This document shows positions 38,767 to 49,244 of a stretch of DNA of 64,000 nucleotides, in pieces. Numbering within the stretch: the stretch's first letter is position 1; the number at the start of each line of letters is the position of its first letter. Made by a program: the position numbers and the translations under genes. The DNA comes from Comamonadaceae bacterium OTU4NAUVB1 (lineage in GTDB: Bacteria; Pseudomonadota; Gammaproteobacteria; Burkholderiales; Burkholderiaceae_C): contig CP099605.1 of NCBI GenBank assembly GCA_024372625.1, forward strand, positions 558,001 through 622,000, given 5' to 3'. Below the pieces are notes generated by a model. That model made no database searches. It worked only from the letters and a program-made list of their open reading frames with translations, and was not told the origin of the DNA.

Positions 38767-39438
38767 ATGAAGTCGTTTGCCCATCTTCTGCTCGCAGCCC
38801 TCTTGGGTGCCGCCTCCAGTGCCGGTATCGCCCAAGCGCCCGAAGCGCCGGCCGCCTCGGGCACCCCGGCGAAACCAGCCAAGCCCGACCCGGCCCGGGG
38901 CGACACGATCTTCAACGCCGCCCCGGCCAACAGCCAGAGTTGCGCGTCCTGCCACAACGCCGACGGCAATTCCGCCGTCGCCGCCAACCCCAAGCTGGCG
39001 CAGCAGCATCCCGAATACATCGTCAAGCAGCTGCAGGAGTTCAAGTCGGGCAAGCGCAAGAGCGCGATCATGAAGCCCTACGCCTCGGCGCTGTCCGATC
39101 AGGACATGCGTGACATCGCGTGGTTCGTCGGCGCCAAGTCCGTGAAGACCGGCTTCGCCAAGGAGAAGGACCTGGTCGCGCTGGGCGAGAAGATCTACCG
39201 CGGCGGCATCGGCGAGCGCCAGATCGCCGCCTGCGCCGGTTGCCACAGCCCCAACGGCGCCGGCATTCCGGCCCAGTACCCGCGCCTGGGTGGCCAGCAT
39301 GCCGACTACACCACCGCACAGCTCGTGGCCTTCCGCGACGGCGTGCGCACCAACAGCCCGCAGATGACCGGCGTGGCCGCCAAGCTCAACGACCGCGAGA
39401 TCAAGGCCGTCTCCGACTACATTGCCGGATTGCGTTGA
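38767..39438 (+). CDS. Periplasmic diheme cytochrome c (c4-like)
   Basis: 223-aa precursor with a signal peptide (about 1-23, ending GIAQA). Two c-type heme sites: CASCH at 59-63 and CAGCH at 156-160, each in a domain of about 95 residues with downstream Met candidates (IMKPYAS and PQMTGVA) as axial ligands. The duplicated arrangement is the cytochrome c4 pattern, an electron carrier to terminal oxidases. It is immediately upstream of the System II heme-attachment genes that would mature it. Confidence 0.92.
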   Translation: MKSFAHLLLAALLGAASSAGIAQAPEAPAASGTPAKPAKPDPARGDTIFNAAPANSQSCASCHNADGNSAVAANPKLAQQHPEYIVKQLQEFKSGKRKSAIMKPYASALSDQDMRDIAWFVGAKSVKTGFAKEKDLVALGEKIYRGGIGERQIAACAGCHSPNGAGIPAQYPRLGGQHADYTTAQLVAFRDGVRTNSPQMTGVAAKLNDREIKAVSDYIAGLR

Positions 39439-39484
39439 GCCTGCGGTCGAGTCGGCGAACCAAACGCCGATAACCATCTCGTAA

Positions 39485-39523
39485 GGGCGGGGCCGATCCA
39501 CGAAGGGTCGCCCGCTCTTTTTT
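39485..39523 (+). terminator. Weak terminator after the cytochrome gene
   Basis: GGGCG and CGCCC with a 19-nt loop followed by CTCTTTTTTC. The stem is short for the loop, so termination may be partial, allowing read-through to resB. Confidence 0.35.
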
Positions 39524-39539
39524 CTTTTCCTCCGACCCG

Positions 39540-41675
39540 ATGTCCATTTCCACCCACGGCCTTCGCGTTCGTCGCGGTCCCCAGGCGGTCCGCGCGATGG
39601 TGGAATTGTTTTCGTCGATGCGCTTCGCCATCGCGTTGCTGACGGTCATCTGCATCGCCTCGATCATCGGCACCGTGCTCAAGCAGCACGAGCCCTCGGG
39701 CAACTACGTCAACCAGTTCGGGCCGTTCTGGGCCGAGGTCTTCCGCGCGGCGCGGCTCGACGCGATCTACAGCGCCTGGTGGTTCCTGCTGATCCTGCTG
39801 TTCCTGGTGGTGAGCACGTCGCTGTGCGTGGCGCGCAACACGCCCCGCATCCTGGGCGAGTTGCGCACCTTCAAGGAGGACCTGCGCGTGCAGAGCCTGA
39901 AAGCGTTCGGGCAGCGCGCGGAGGCCGCGCTGGACGAAGCGCCCGAGGCGGCGGCCCGGCGCATCGGCACGATGCTCGCCGGCGGTGGGTGGAAGGTCCG
40001 GCTGCAGCATCGCGAGGGCCAGGGCTGGATGGTCGCCGCGCGCGCGGGCGGCGCGCACAAGCTGGGCTACATCGCCGCGCATGGCGCCATCGTGCTGATC
40101 TGCCTGGGCGGCCTGCTCGATGGCGATCTGGTGGTGCGCGCGCAGACCTGGTTCAACGGCAAGAGCGTGTTCACCGGCGGCGGCATGATCGCCGACGTCG
40201 CACCCGAGCACCGGCTCTCGCCGGGCAACCCGACCTTCCGCGGCAACATCCTGGTGCCCGAGGGCGGGCGCGCCAGCGTCGCGATCCTCAACCAGTCCGA
40301 CGGCGTGCTGCTCCAGGAGCTGCCGTTCGCCATCGAGCTGAAGAAGTTCATCGTCGACTACTACTCGACCGGCATGCCCAAGCTGTTCGCCAGCGAGGTG
40401 GTGCTGCACGACCGCGAGACCGGCGCGCAGGTGCCCGCGCGCATCGAGGTCAATCACCCGGCGAGCTACAAGGGCGTGGAGATCTACCAGTCGAGCTTCG
40501 ACGACGGCGGCTCCACGGTGAAGCTCAAGGCCGTGCCGATGCGCGCGGCGGCACGGCCGTTCGAACTCGAGGGCCGCATCGGCACCAGCGCGGAGATCAC
40601 CGACGGCAGCGAACGGCTGACGCTCGAGTACGCCGCGCTGCGTGTGATCAACGTCGAGAACTTCGCCACCAACGGCCTGTCCGGCGCCACCGACGTGCGC
40701 CGGGTCGACCTGCTGCAGCACGGCATCGGCTCTCGCCTGGGCGCGGCCAACAAGGTCGACCGGCCCAAGGTGCTGCGCAACATCGGCCCGAGCATCGGCT
40801 ACAAGCTGCGCGACGCGGCCGGGCAGGCGCGCGAGTACCAGAACTACATGCTGCCGGTGGACGCCGGCGACGGGCCGCCGGTGTTCCTGCTGGGCGTGCG
40901 CGAACGTCCCGAGGAGCCGTTCCGCTACCTGCGCGTTCCGGCCGATGCGGACGGCACCATGGACGGCTTCGTGCGCATGCGCGCCGCGCTGGCCGACGCG
41001 CGCCTGCGCGAGCGGGCCGTGGCGCGCTACGTCGAGCGCGCGACCGGCCCGGGACGCGCCGACCTCGCCGAGCAGCTGCGGGTCTCGGCGACACGCGCCC
41101 TCGCGCTGTTCGCCGGCGCCGAACGCGCCAGGACCGACGGCACGGCCGCCGGCGGCTGGCAGGCGGTCGCCGAATTCATGGAGGCCAACGTGCCCGAGGC
41201 CGAGCGCCAGCGCACGGGTGCGGTGCTGGTGCGGGTGCTGAACGACGTGCTCTTCGACGTGCTCAACCTCGGCCGCGAGGACGCCGGGCTGGCGGCGCTG
41301 CCGGGCGACGACACGTCGCAGGCATGGCTGACGCAGGCCGTGCTGGCGATCAGCGACGCCACCTTCTATCCGGCGCCCGTCGCCATGCTGATGACCGATT
41401 TCCAGCAGGTGCAGGCCAGCGTGTTCCAGGTGGCGCGCGCGCCCGGCAAGAACGTCGTCTATCTGGGCTGCCTGTTCCTCATCGTGGGCATCTTCGCGAT
41501 GCTCTACGTGCGCGACCGCCGTCTGTGGGTGTGGCTGGCGCCGGGGGGCGGGGGCAGCGACGCCACCATGGCGCTGTCGGCCAACCGGCGCACCATCGAC
41601 AGCGACCGCGAGTTCGACAACCTCAAGACCAAGCTGCTCGGCCTCCAGGCCCTTCCGAAGGAACCGATGCCATGA
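39540..41675 (+). CDS. resB: Cytochrome c maturation protein ResB (System II)
   Basis: 711-aa membrane partner of CcsA in System II heme delivery. Membrane segments at about 27-45 (MRFAIALLTVICIASIIGTV), 80-98 and 178-200, a large periplasmic domain, and a last segment near 645-665 (VVYLGCLFLIVGIFAMLYV). GTVLKQHEPSGNYVNQFGPF is the family motif. The stop overlaps the ccsA start (ATGA), consistent with a fixed-ratio complex. Confidence 0.94.
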   Translation: MSISTHGLRVRRGPQAVRAMVELFSSMRFAIALLTVICIASIIGTVLKQHEPSGNYVNQFGPFWAEVFRAARLDAIYSAWWFLLILLFLVVSTSLCVARNTPRILGELRTFKEDLRVQSLKAFGQRAEAALDEAPEAAARRIGTMLAGGGWKVRLQHREGQGWMVAARAGGAHKLGYIAAHGAIVLICLGGLLDGDLVVRAQTWFNGKSVFTGGGMIADVAPEHRLSPGNPTFRGNILVPEGGRASVAILNQSDGVLLQELPFAIELKKFIVDYYSTGMPKLFASEVVLHDRETGAQVPARIEVNHPASYKGVEIYQSSFDDGGSTVKLKAVPMRAAARPFELEGRIGTSAEITDGSERLTLEYAALRVINVENFATNGLSGATDVRRVDLLQHGIGSRLGAANKVDRPKVLRNIGPSIGYKLRDAAGQAREYQNYMLPVDAGDGPPVFLLGVRERPEEPFRYLRVPADADGTMDGFVRMRAALADARLRERAVARYVERATGPGRADLAEQLRVSATRALALFAGAERARTDGTAAGGWQAVAEFMEANVPEAERQRTGAVLVRVLNDVLFDVLNLGREDAGLAALPGDDTSQAWLTQAVLAISDATFYPAPVAMLMTDFQQVQASVFQVARAPGKNVVYLGCLFLIVGIFAMLYVRDRRLWVWLAPGGGGSDATMALSANRRTIDSDREFDNLKTKLLGLQALPKEPMP

Positions 41676-42988
41676 CCACCACGACCCTCACGCTCAATGA
41701 CGGCTGGATCGCTCGCCGCAACGCCCTCGACTGGGTGTTCGCGGCGCTGGTGGCGCTCGGCGGGCTGTTCGCCTTCGCCCGCTATGGCGCACGCATGGAC
41801 GTCTACGAGAAGCCGATCCTCGTCGCGGCGCTGGCCTCGATGGTCTGGCTGGGCTGGTTCTGGCGACCCTTGCAGCTGCTGGGCCTCGTGGTCGCGGCGG
41901 CGTCGCTGCTGGCGATCAACTCCTACCAGGGCGACCTGGCCCGCGCCGAGACGGTGTTCTGGCTCAAGTATTTCCTCTCCAGCCAGTCGGCCATCCTGTG
42001 GATGAGCGTGCTGTTCTTCATGAGCACGGTCTTCTACTGGCTCGGCCTGTTCGGCGGCCGCCAGGGCGACGCGCTCGAGGGACTCGGCTCGCGCATCGCC
42101 TGGGCGGCGGTCGCGATGGCGCTCATCGGCACCATGGTGCGCTGGTACGAGAGCCACCAGCTCGGCCCGGACATCGGCCACATCCCGGTGAGCAACCTCT
42201 ACGAGGTGTTCGTGCTGTTCTGCTGGCTCACCACGGCGTTCTACCTGTACTTCGAGGCGCGCTACGCCACGCGCGCCATGGGCGCCTTCGTGATGCTGGT
42301 GGTCAGCGCGGCGGTCGGCTTCCTGCTCTGGTACACGCTGGTGCGCGAGGCGCACGAGATCCAGCCGCTGGTGCCGGCGCTGCAGAGCTGGTGGATGAAG
42401 CTGCACGTGCCGGCCAACTTCATCGGCTACGGCACCTTCGCGCTGGCCGCGATGGTGGCATTCGCCTACCTGGTGAAGGAACAGGCGCAGGAGACGCGCT
42501 GGTGGCGCCTGACGCCGATCTGGCTGCTGGGCGCGGCGCTGTGCTTCGTGCCGATCGCCTTCCGCCAGCGGGTGCAGGAGGCCGGCGGCGGCTACTGGAT
42601 CGGCTACGCGGCGGTGGCGGCGCTGATCGCCGCGGGCATCCTGCTCGGGCGTCGGCGCATCGCGGCACGCCTGCCGGCCAACGAGGTGCTCGACGACGTC
42701 ATGTACAAGTCGATCGCCGTCGGCTTCGCGTTCTTCACCATCGCCACCGTGCTCGGCGCCCTCTGGGCGGCCGATGCCTGGGGCGGCTACTGGAGCTGGG
42801 ACCCCAAGGAGACCTGGGCGCTGATCGTCTGGCTGAACTACGCCGCCTGGCTGCACATGCGGCTGGTGAAGGGCCTGCGCGGCACGGTCGCGGCCTGGTG
42901 GGCCCTGGTCGGGCTGGCCGTCACCACCTTCGCCTTCCTCGGCGTCAACATGTTCCTGAGCGGTCTGCACAGCTACGGCGAGTTGTAG
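41672..42988 (+). CDS. ccsA: Cytochrome c maturation protein CcsA (System II heme handler)
   Basis: 438-aa polytopic protein that exports and presents heme to apocytochromes. The tryptophan-rich WWD signature is WGGYWSWDPKETWALIVWL, with flanking histidines in KLHVPANFIGYG and in the C-terminal NYAAWLHMRL and LSGLHSYGE. Around ten membrane segments. Some annotations call this gene ccsB. With resB it forms the synthetase that matures the neighbouring diheme cytochrome. Confidence 0.94.
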   Translation: MTTTTLTLNDGWIARRNALDWVFAALVALGGLFAFARYGARMDVYEKPILVAALASMVWLGWFWRPLQLLGLVVAAASLLAINSYQGDLARAETVFWLKYFLSSQSAILWMSVLFFMSTVFYWLGLFGGRQGDALEGLGSRIAWAAVAMALIGTMVRWYESHQLGPDIGHIPVSNLYEVFVLFCWLTTAFYLYFEARYATRAMGAFVMLVVSAAVGFLLWYTLVREAHEIQPLVPALQSWWMKLHVPANFIGYGTFALAAMVAFAYLVKEQAQETRWWRLTPIWLLGAALCFVPIAFRQRVQEAGGGYWIGYAAVAALIAAGILLGRRRIAARLPANEVLDDVMYKSIAVGFAFFTIATVLGALWAADAWGGYWSWDPKETWALIVWLNYAAWLHMRLVKGLRGTVAAWWALVGLAVTTFAFLGVNMFLSGLHSYGEL

Positions 42989-43071
42989 ACACCCAAGTCC
43001 GCGCCTTGTCCGACGGAACTTCGCAGCCGCCGTGAAACCAGACGACGGCGTTCTGCGTATTTCATCCGACA

Positions 43072-43093
43072 GGTCCGGCATTCCGACCGGACC
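43072..43093. promoter_or_regulatory. Perfect dyad upstream of msrP
   Basis: GGTCCGG-N8-CCGGACC, 27 bp before the msrP ATG at 43121 and 4 bp before an alternative ATG at 43097. Either an operator or a leader hairpin (7-bp GC-rich stem). Confidence 0.4.
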
Positions 43094-43120
43094 GCGATGT
43101 TTCCCCCTGAAAGATTCGCC

Positions 43121-44119
<999 letters not shown>

Positions 44120-44138
44120 CGGGCCAAGGGACGACGTC

Positions 44139-44816
44139 GTGAACAAGCTGCTGCTCCACCCCGCGGCCAAGCCGGTCGTGTTCCTGCTGTGCCTGCTGCC
44201 GTTCGCATGGCTGGCCTATGGCGCCTTCACCGACGCACTGGGCGCGAACCCCGCCGAATACCTGATCCGCGCGACCGGCGACTGGACGCTGCGCTTCCTG
44301 TGCATCGTGCTGGCCGTCACGCCGGTGCGCGTGACGCTCGGGCTCAACGGCCTCGCGCGCCTGCGTCGCATGCTGGGCCTGTTCATGTACTTCTACGTCG
44401 TCGTCCACCTGCTGAGCTATGGCTGGTTCGACATGGGTTTCGATCTGGGAGAGATCGCGCGCGACATCGTCAAGCGGCCGTTCATCTTGGTGGGCTTCGC
44501 GGCGTTCGTGCTGCTCACGCCCCTGGCGGCCACGTCGTTCAACCGGGCGATCAAGGCATTGGGCGCCAAGCGCTGGCAGGCGCTGCACAAGCTGGTCTAC
44601 GTGATCGCCGGCCTCGGGCTGCTGCATTTCTTCTGGATGCGCGCGGGCAAGAACAACTTCACGGAAGTCTTCGTCTATGCCGCCATCATCGGCGTGCTGA
44701 TGGGATGGCGCGTCTGGGATTTCGGGCGCAAGCGCAAGGCCAGGTCGGCGAACGCGCGGACGGTGGCGGCGTCGGGCGGACGCGCCACCGCGCCGCCGCG
44801 TCCGCTCAGTCGCTGA
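44139..44816 (+). CDS. msrQ: Heme-binding membrane subunit MsrQ
   Basis: 225-aa inner-membrane b-type heme protein (ferric-reductase-like) passing electrons from the quinone pool to MsrP. About six membrane segments; heme histidines in FYVVVHLLSYGW, QALHKLVYVIAG and LGLLHFFWM. GTG start at 44139. The C-terminal tail is basic and Ala/Arg-rich. The 3' end overlaps lysA (convergent) by 11 bp. Confidence 0.94.
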   Translation: MNKLLLHPAAKPVVFLLCLLPFAWLAYGAFTDALGANPAEYLIRATGDWTLRFLCIVLAVTPVRVTLGLNGLARLRRMLGLFMYFYVVVHLLSYGWFDMGFDLGEIARDIVKRPFILVGFAAFVLLTPLAATSFNRAIKALGAKRWQALHKLVYVIAGLGLLHFFWMRAGKNNFTEVFVYAAIIGVLMGWRVWDFGRKRKARSANARTVAASGGRATAPPRPLSR

Positions 44817-46131
44817 GCGACGCCGCCCGCAGTTCGGCCCGCAGCTGGTCCTCGGGCGTCTCGCGGTGGCGGATCAGGCGGGCCTCCTGGCCGCTCACCA
44901 GCACCTCGGCCGCGCGACCGCGCGTGTTGTAGTTGCTCGCCATCGACATGCAGTAGGCGCCGGCGGAGAGCACGGCCACCAGATCACCGGCCTGCACGGC
45001 GAGTTCGCGGTCCCGGCCGATCCAGTCGCCGCTCTCGCACACCGGTCCGACGACGTCGCAGGTCGTCGACGTGCGCTCGCCGGCGGCGTCGGCCGCCCGG
45101 ACCGGGACGATCTGGTGGAACGCCTCGTACATCGCGGGGCGCGGCAGGTCGTTCATGGCCACGTCGACGATGCAGAAGTTCTTCGCTTCGCCCGGCTTCA
45201 TGTAGAGCACCTCGCTCACGCAGACGCCGGCGTTGCCCACGAGCGAGCGTCCCGGCTCCACCACGATGCGGCGGCCGCCGAAGCCGCGCGCGTCGAGCCG
45301 GGCGAGCAGCTGGCGCCACAGCACGTCGGCCGCCGGTGGCGTGTCGTAGTGATAGTCGATGCCCAGACCTCCCCCGAAATCGAGGTGGTGCAGGACGATG
45401 CCGGCGCGCTCGATGGCTTCCACCAGGTCGAGCACGCGCTCCACCGCGTCGAGGTAGGGCGAGACCTCCGTGATCTGCGAGCCGATGTGGCAGTCGATGC
45501 CCACCACCTCCAGGCCCGGCAGCGACGCCGCGTGCCGGTAGGCCTGCAGGGCGCGGTCGTGCGCCACGCCGAACTTGTTGCCCTTCAGGCCGGTGGAGAT
45601 GTAGGGATGCGTCTTCGGATCGACGTTGGGATTGATGCGGATGCTGATGCGCGCGCGCCGGTCCGCTGTTTCCAGCGCCACGGCGTTGAGCACGTCGAGT
45701 TCGGCCTCGCTCTCGACGTTGAAGCACAGGATGCCGGCCTCGAGCGCCTGGCGCATCTCGCCGCGCGTCTTGCCCACGCCCGAGAAGATCACCCGTGCCG
45801 GATCGCCGCCGGCGGCCAGCACGCGCGCGAGTTCGCCGCCCGAGACGATGTCGAAGCCGCAGCCCGCCTGCGCGAAGACCCGCAGCACGCCGAGTGACGA
45901 ATTGGCCTTCATCGCATAGCAGACCAGCGCGTCACGGCCCTCGAAGCCGCGCTGGTAGGCCGCGAGCGCGTCGAGCATCCACTGCTTCGAGTAGACGAAG
46001 AGCGGCGTGCCGTGCGCGCGGGCCAGTTCGGCCAGCGGCAGTGCCTCCACGCACAGGTCGCCGCGCGCGTCCCGGGCGACGTGCGGGTGGCCGGGCAGGG
46101 GGAGGGCAGGGAGGGAGTGGGGGGCGTTCAC
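44806..46131 (-). CDS. lysA: Diaminopimelate decarboxylase
   Basis: PLP enzyme making L-lysine from meso-diaminopimelate. 441 aa. PLP lysine Lys75 in [26 protein letters not shown] glycine loop; EPGRSLVGNAG; VGPVCESGDWIGRD carries the active-site Cys of the partner subunit; C-terminal SAGAYCMSMASNYN. The GTG start overlaps the lptM TGA (GTGA), so lptM-lysA are co-translated, a common arrangement in proteobacteria. Confidence 0.97.
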   Translation of the reverse strand: MNAPHSLPALPLPGHPHVARDARGDLCVEALPLAELARAHGTPLFVYSKQWMLDALAAYQRGFEGRDALVCYAMKANSSLGVLRVFAQAGCGFDIVSGGELARVLAAGGDPARVIFSGVGKTRGEMRQALEAGILCFNVESEAELDVLNAVALETADRRARISIRINPNVDPKTHPYISTGLKGNKFGVAHDRALQAYRHAASLPGLEVVGIDCHIGSQITEVSPYLDAVERVLDLVEAIERAGIVLHHLDFGGGLGIDYHYDTPPAADVLWRQLLARLDARGFGGRRIVVEPGRSLVGNAGVCVSEVLYMKPGEAKNFCIVDVAMNDLPRPAMYEAFHQIVPVRAADAAGERTSTTCDVVGPVCESGDWIGRDRELAVQAGDLVAVLSAGAYCMSMASNYNTRGRAAEVLVSGQEARLIRHRETPEDQLRAELRAASLSD

Positions 46132-46400
46132 CGGGTCGTCTCGTAGTCGGAAAGTGGCAGTGCCGGCGTCGTGAAGGACTCGGGAATGGCGATCGGGGCC
46201 GGTGTGGTCGGGGCGGGCGGCGCCGCGGATGCATCGGTGCGCGAGAACGGCGCCTTCAGCACGGCCGGCAACGTCGCGCGGTTGGCCGCGGCGGGATCGG
46301 TCGGGAAATAGAGCGGTCCCTTCTGGCCACAACCCCCGAGAGGGACCCCGAGGACGCAGAGGCCGAGGACGCTCACTAGAATTTGTCGGACTTTCAACAT
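46128..46400 (-). CDS. lptM: LPS translocon-associated lipoprotein LptM
   Basis: 90-aa lipoprotein. Lipobox LGGC with Cys24, followed by the family signature GQKGPLYFP, then a Pro/Ala-rich tail. In Escherichia coli, LptM assists LptD oxidative maturation. The start is only 12 bp from the divergent cyaY ATG. TACAAT (minus, 46412-46407) ends 7 nt before its ATG, so the message may be leaderless. Confidence 0.93.
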   Translation of the reverse strand: MLKVRQILVSVLGLCVLGVPLGGCGQKGPLYFPTDPAAANRATLPAVLKAPFSRTDASAAPPAPTTPAPIAIPESFTTPALPLSDYETTR

Positions 46401-46406
46401 CGCGAA

Positions 46407-46412
46407 ATTGTA
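46407..46412 (-). promoter_or_regulatory. -10 hexamer of lptM abutting the cyaY start
   Basis: TACAAT on the minus strand lies immediately next to the cyaY ATG at 46413. The plus-strand cyaY promoter could use TAGAAT (46377-46382), inside lptM. The two promoters therefore sit within each other's coding sequence. Confidence 0.4.
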
Positions 46413-46745
46413 ATGACCGACCCCGACTACATGGACCGTGCCGAAGCCCTGCTCAGCGCCGTCGAAAGAGGATGCGATCGCATCAACGACACGACGGAGG
46501 CGGACATCGACAACCAGCGGGTCGGCGGGATGATCACCATCAGCTTTCCCGGTGGCAGCCAGCTGATCGTCAACCTGCAGAAACCCTTGCAGGAGGTCTG
46601 GCTGGCGGCCCGCTCGGGCGGCTATCACTACCGCCACGACGGCACCGCGTGGGTCGACACCAAGACCGGCGAGGAGTTCTTCGACAACCTCTCGCGCGAG
46701 GCGAGCCGCCAGTCGGGCCTGACCCTGCGCTTCCTGCCCCACTGA
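46413..46745 (+). CDS. cyaY: Frataxin homologue CyaY
   Basis: 110-aa iron-binding protein modulating iron-sulfur cluster assembly. Acidic first helix ([21 protein letters not shown] with TTEADIDN) and sheet motif [17 protein letters not shown] then [16 protein letters not shown] match the bacterial frataxin fold. ATG 46413 is preferred over an in-frame ATG at 46383 inside the lptM-side promoter region. No Shine-Dalgarno is evident. Confidence 0.95.
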   Translation: MTDPDYMDRAEALLSAVERGCDRINDTTEADIDNQRVGGMITISFPGGSQLIVNLQKPLQEVWLAARSGGYHYRHDGTAWVDTKTGEEFFDNLSREASRQSGLTLRFLPH

Positions 46746-46806
46746 GCGGACCGCGTGGCCCGCGCCGGGCGGCGGCGGCCGCACGCCGAAGCCACCGGCG
46801 ACGAGG

Positions 46807-49233
46807 TCAGTTGCGGAACATGTCGAGGATGCGGTTGCGTTCCTCGGGTGGCGGCTGCGGGCTGGCGGGTTCGCCGCCCGGCGTCACCTCCACCGGTTGC
46901 GGCGGTGCCTGCTCGACGCCCAGGCTGGCAACGCCGCGGCCCGGACCGAAGTCGTCGTAGTACAGCTCGCCGCCGATGCTCATGACGCCCGCGGGCGGTG
47001 GTCCGGGGTCGGCGACCGGCACGCCCTTGAGCGCGGTCTCCATGTAGCTGATCCAGATCGGCAGGCTCAGTCCGCCGCCGGTTTCCCGGTCGCCCAGCTT
47101 GCGCGGCGTGTCGTAGCCCATCCAGGCGACCGCCGCCATGGTGGGCTGGAAGCCGGCGAACCAGGCGTCGAGCGAATCGTTGGTGGTGCCGGTCTTGCCG
47201 TAGATGTCGTTGCGCTTGAGCGTCGACTGCGCCTTGGCGGCCGTCCCGCCGCTGGCCACCGACTGCAGCAGGCTGTCCATGACGTAGGCGTTGCGCTGCG
47301 GGATGGCGCGCATCGTCTCGTTGAGCAGTGGCGGCTGCGTCTCGACGAGCACCTTGTCGCGATGGTCGGTGATGCGCGTGACCAGGTACGGATTGACGCG
47401 ATAGCCGCCGTTGGCGAACACCGAATAGGCGGTCGCCATCTGCATGGGCGTGACCGAGCCGGAACCCAGGGCCATCGGCAGGTAGGCCGGATGCTTGGTG
47501 CGCTCGAAGCCGAAGTTGGTGACCCAGTCCTGTGCATAGCGCGTGCCGATCGACTGCAGGATGCGGATCGAGACCATGTTCTTCGACTTCATCAGCGCCC
47601 GGCGCATCGACATCGGGCCCTCGAAGGTGCCGTCGTAGTTCTTGGGCTCCCACGGCTGGCCGCCGGTGGTGCCGGCGTCGAAGAACAGCGGGGCGTCGTT
47701 GATCACGGTGGCCGGCGAGAAGCCCTTTTCCAGCGCCGCCGAGTAGATGAAGGGCTTGAAGCTCGAGCCCGGCTGGCGCCACGCCTGCGTCACGTGGTTG
47801 AACTTGTTCTTGCCGAAGTCGAAGCCCCCCACCATCGCCTTGACGGCGCCGTCGCGCGGGTCGACGGCCACGAAGGCGCCCTCGACCTCGGGCAACTGGG
47901 TGATCTCGGGCAGGTTCTTCGGTCCGGTGCGCATGACGCGGATGACCGCGCCACGGCGGATCTTGATGTTCGGCGGCGCCTTGTCGGACAGACCCGACTG
48001 CGGCAGCTTGAGCCCGTCGCCGGTGATCTGGATCGTCTCGCCGTTGCCGCGGATGGCCACGACCTCGCGCGGGCCGGCCTTCAGGACCACCGCGGCCATC
48101 AGGTCGCCGTTGTCGGGATGCTCGGCCAGCGCGTCGTCGACGGCCTCGTCGAGCTCCTTCGCTTCGTTGGGCAGGTCGACGAATTTCTCCGGGCCCCGAT
48201 AGATCTGGCGGCGCTCGTAATCCATGATGCCCTTGCGCAGCGCCTTGTACGCGGCGGCCTGGTCGGCGGCCACCAGGGACGTGTAGACCTTCAGGCCGCG
48301 CGTGTAGGTGCTGTCGCCGTACTGCGCATACATCAGCTGGCGCACCGTCTCGGCCACGTACTCGGCGTGCAGCCGGCTCGGGTCGGCGGCATCGCGCAGG
48401 TGCAATTCCTCTTTCTTGGCCTCGGTCGCCTGTTCGGCGGTGATGAAGCCGGCGTCGCGCATGCGGTCGATGACGTAGAGCTGTCGGCCCCGGGCGCGCG
48501 TCGGGTTGTTGACGGGGTTGTTCGCGCCGGGCGCCTTGGGCAGGCCGGCGAGCATCGCCGCCTGGGCGATCGTGATGTCCTGCAGCGGTTTGCCGAAGTA
48601 GGCGTCGGAGGCGGCCGCGAAGCCGTAGGCGCGGTTGCCCAGGTAGATCTGGTTGAGGTAGATCTCCAGGATCTGGTCCTTGCTCAGCAGGTGTTCGAGC
48701 TTGAAGGTCAGCAGGACCTCGTACACCTTGCGCGTCAGCGTCTTCTCGGAACTGAGGTAGACGTTGCGTGCCACCTGCATCGTGATGGTCGAGGCCCCCT
48801 GGCTGCGCGCGCGGTTCAGGTTGGCGAGACCGGCGCGCACCATGCCCTTGTAGTCGACGCCGCCGTGCTCGTAGAACCGGGCGTCCTCGGCGGCCAGGAC
48901 CGCGTCCTTCATGACCTTGGGGATGGTGGCGATGGGCGTCAGGTTGCGGCGTTCCTCGCCGAACTCACCGATCAGGATGCCCTCGGAGGAGAACACCCGC
49001 AGCGGCAGCTTGGGTCGGTAGTCGGCCAGGTCGGAGATGTCGGGCAGGTTGGGGTAGGCGACCGCCAGGGCGACCGCCAGCACGGCCACCACGCTGAGCA
49101 CGCCGGCGGCGGCCAGACCCAGCCCCCACAGGACGATGCGCGTGAGCCATGTCACCCATGCAGGGCGCGCGGGCGGGCGTGGAGCGGTCCGTGCGGAGCG
49201 CGTGGAATCGGGGGAGGAGCGGGGCGGAGTCAC
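46807..49233 (-). CDS. mrcA: Bifunctional penicillin-binding protein 1A
   Basis: Class A PBP polymerising and cross-linking peptidoglycan. 808 aa from GTG 49233. Membrane anchor about 32-58; glycosyltransferase 51 domain with catalytic Glu116 in LAAEDARFYEHGGVDYKG and GASTITMQVARNVYL; an OB-like domain (about 330-440); transpeptidase with the Ser motif QPGSSFKPFIY, SKNMVSIRIL and KTGTTNDSLDAWFAGF. The C-terminus is Pro-rich. A TATAAT (minus, 49244-49239) lies only 6 nt from the GTG, so the start or the mRNA 5' end is unusual. Divergent from pilM, a conserved arrangement. Confidence 0.96.
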   Translation of the reverse strand: MTPPRSSPDSTRSARTAPRPPARPAWVTWLTRIVLWGLGLAAAGVLSVVAVLAVALAVAYPNLPDISDLADYRPKLPLRVFSSEGILIGEFGEERRNLTPIATIPKVMKDAVLAAEDARFYEHGGVDYKGMVRAGLANLNRARSQGASTITMQVARNVYLSSEKTLTRKVYEVLLTFKLEHLLSKDQILEIYLNQIYLGNRAYGFAAASDAYFGKPLQDITIAQAAMLAGLPKAPGANNPVNNPTRARGRQLYVIDRMRDAGFITAEQATEAKKEELHLRDAADPSRLHAEYVAETVRQLMYAQYGDSTYTRGLKVYTSLVAADQAAAYKALRKGIMDYERRQIYRGPEKFVDLPNEAKELDEAVDDALAEHPDNGDLMAAVVLKAGPREVVAIRGNGETIQITGDGLKLPQSGLSDKAPPNIKIRRGAVIRVMRTGPKNLPEITQLPEVEGAFVAVDPRDGAVKAMVGGFDFGKNKFNHVTQAWRQPGSSFKPFIYSAALEKGFSPATVINDAPLFFDAGTTGGQPWEPKNYDGTFEGPMSMRRALMKSKNMVSIRILQSIGTRYAQDWVTNFGFERTKHPAYLPMALGSGSVTPMQMATAYSVFANGGYRVNPYLVTRITDHRDKVLVETQPPLLNETMRAIPQRNAYVMDSLLQSVASGGTAAKAQSTLKRNDIYGKTGTTNDSLDAWFAGFQPTMAAVAWMGYDTPRKLGDRETGGGLSLPIWISYMETALKGVPVADPGPPPAGVMSIGGELYYDDFGPGRGVASLGVEQAPPQPVEVTPGGEPASPQPPPEERNRILDMFRN

Positions 49234-49238
49234 CGCGC

Positions 49239-49244
49239 ATTATA
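49239..49244 (-). promoter_or_regulatory. Consensus -10 (TATAAT) directly before mrcA
   Basis: Perfect TATAAT on the minus strand in a T-rich tract; its last base is 6 nt from the GTG. The upstream minus-strand bases form GCCGG-ACG-CCGG(G)C before a T6 run, a weak terminator-like structure. No -35 match seen. Confidence 0.45.
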
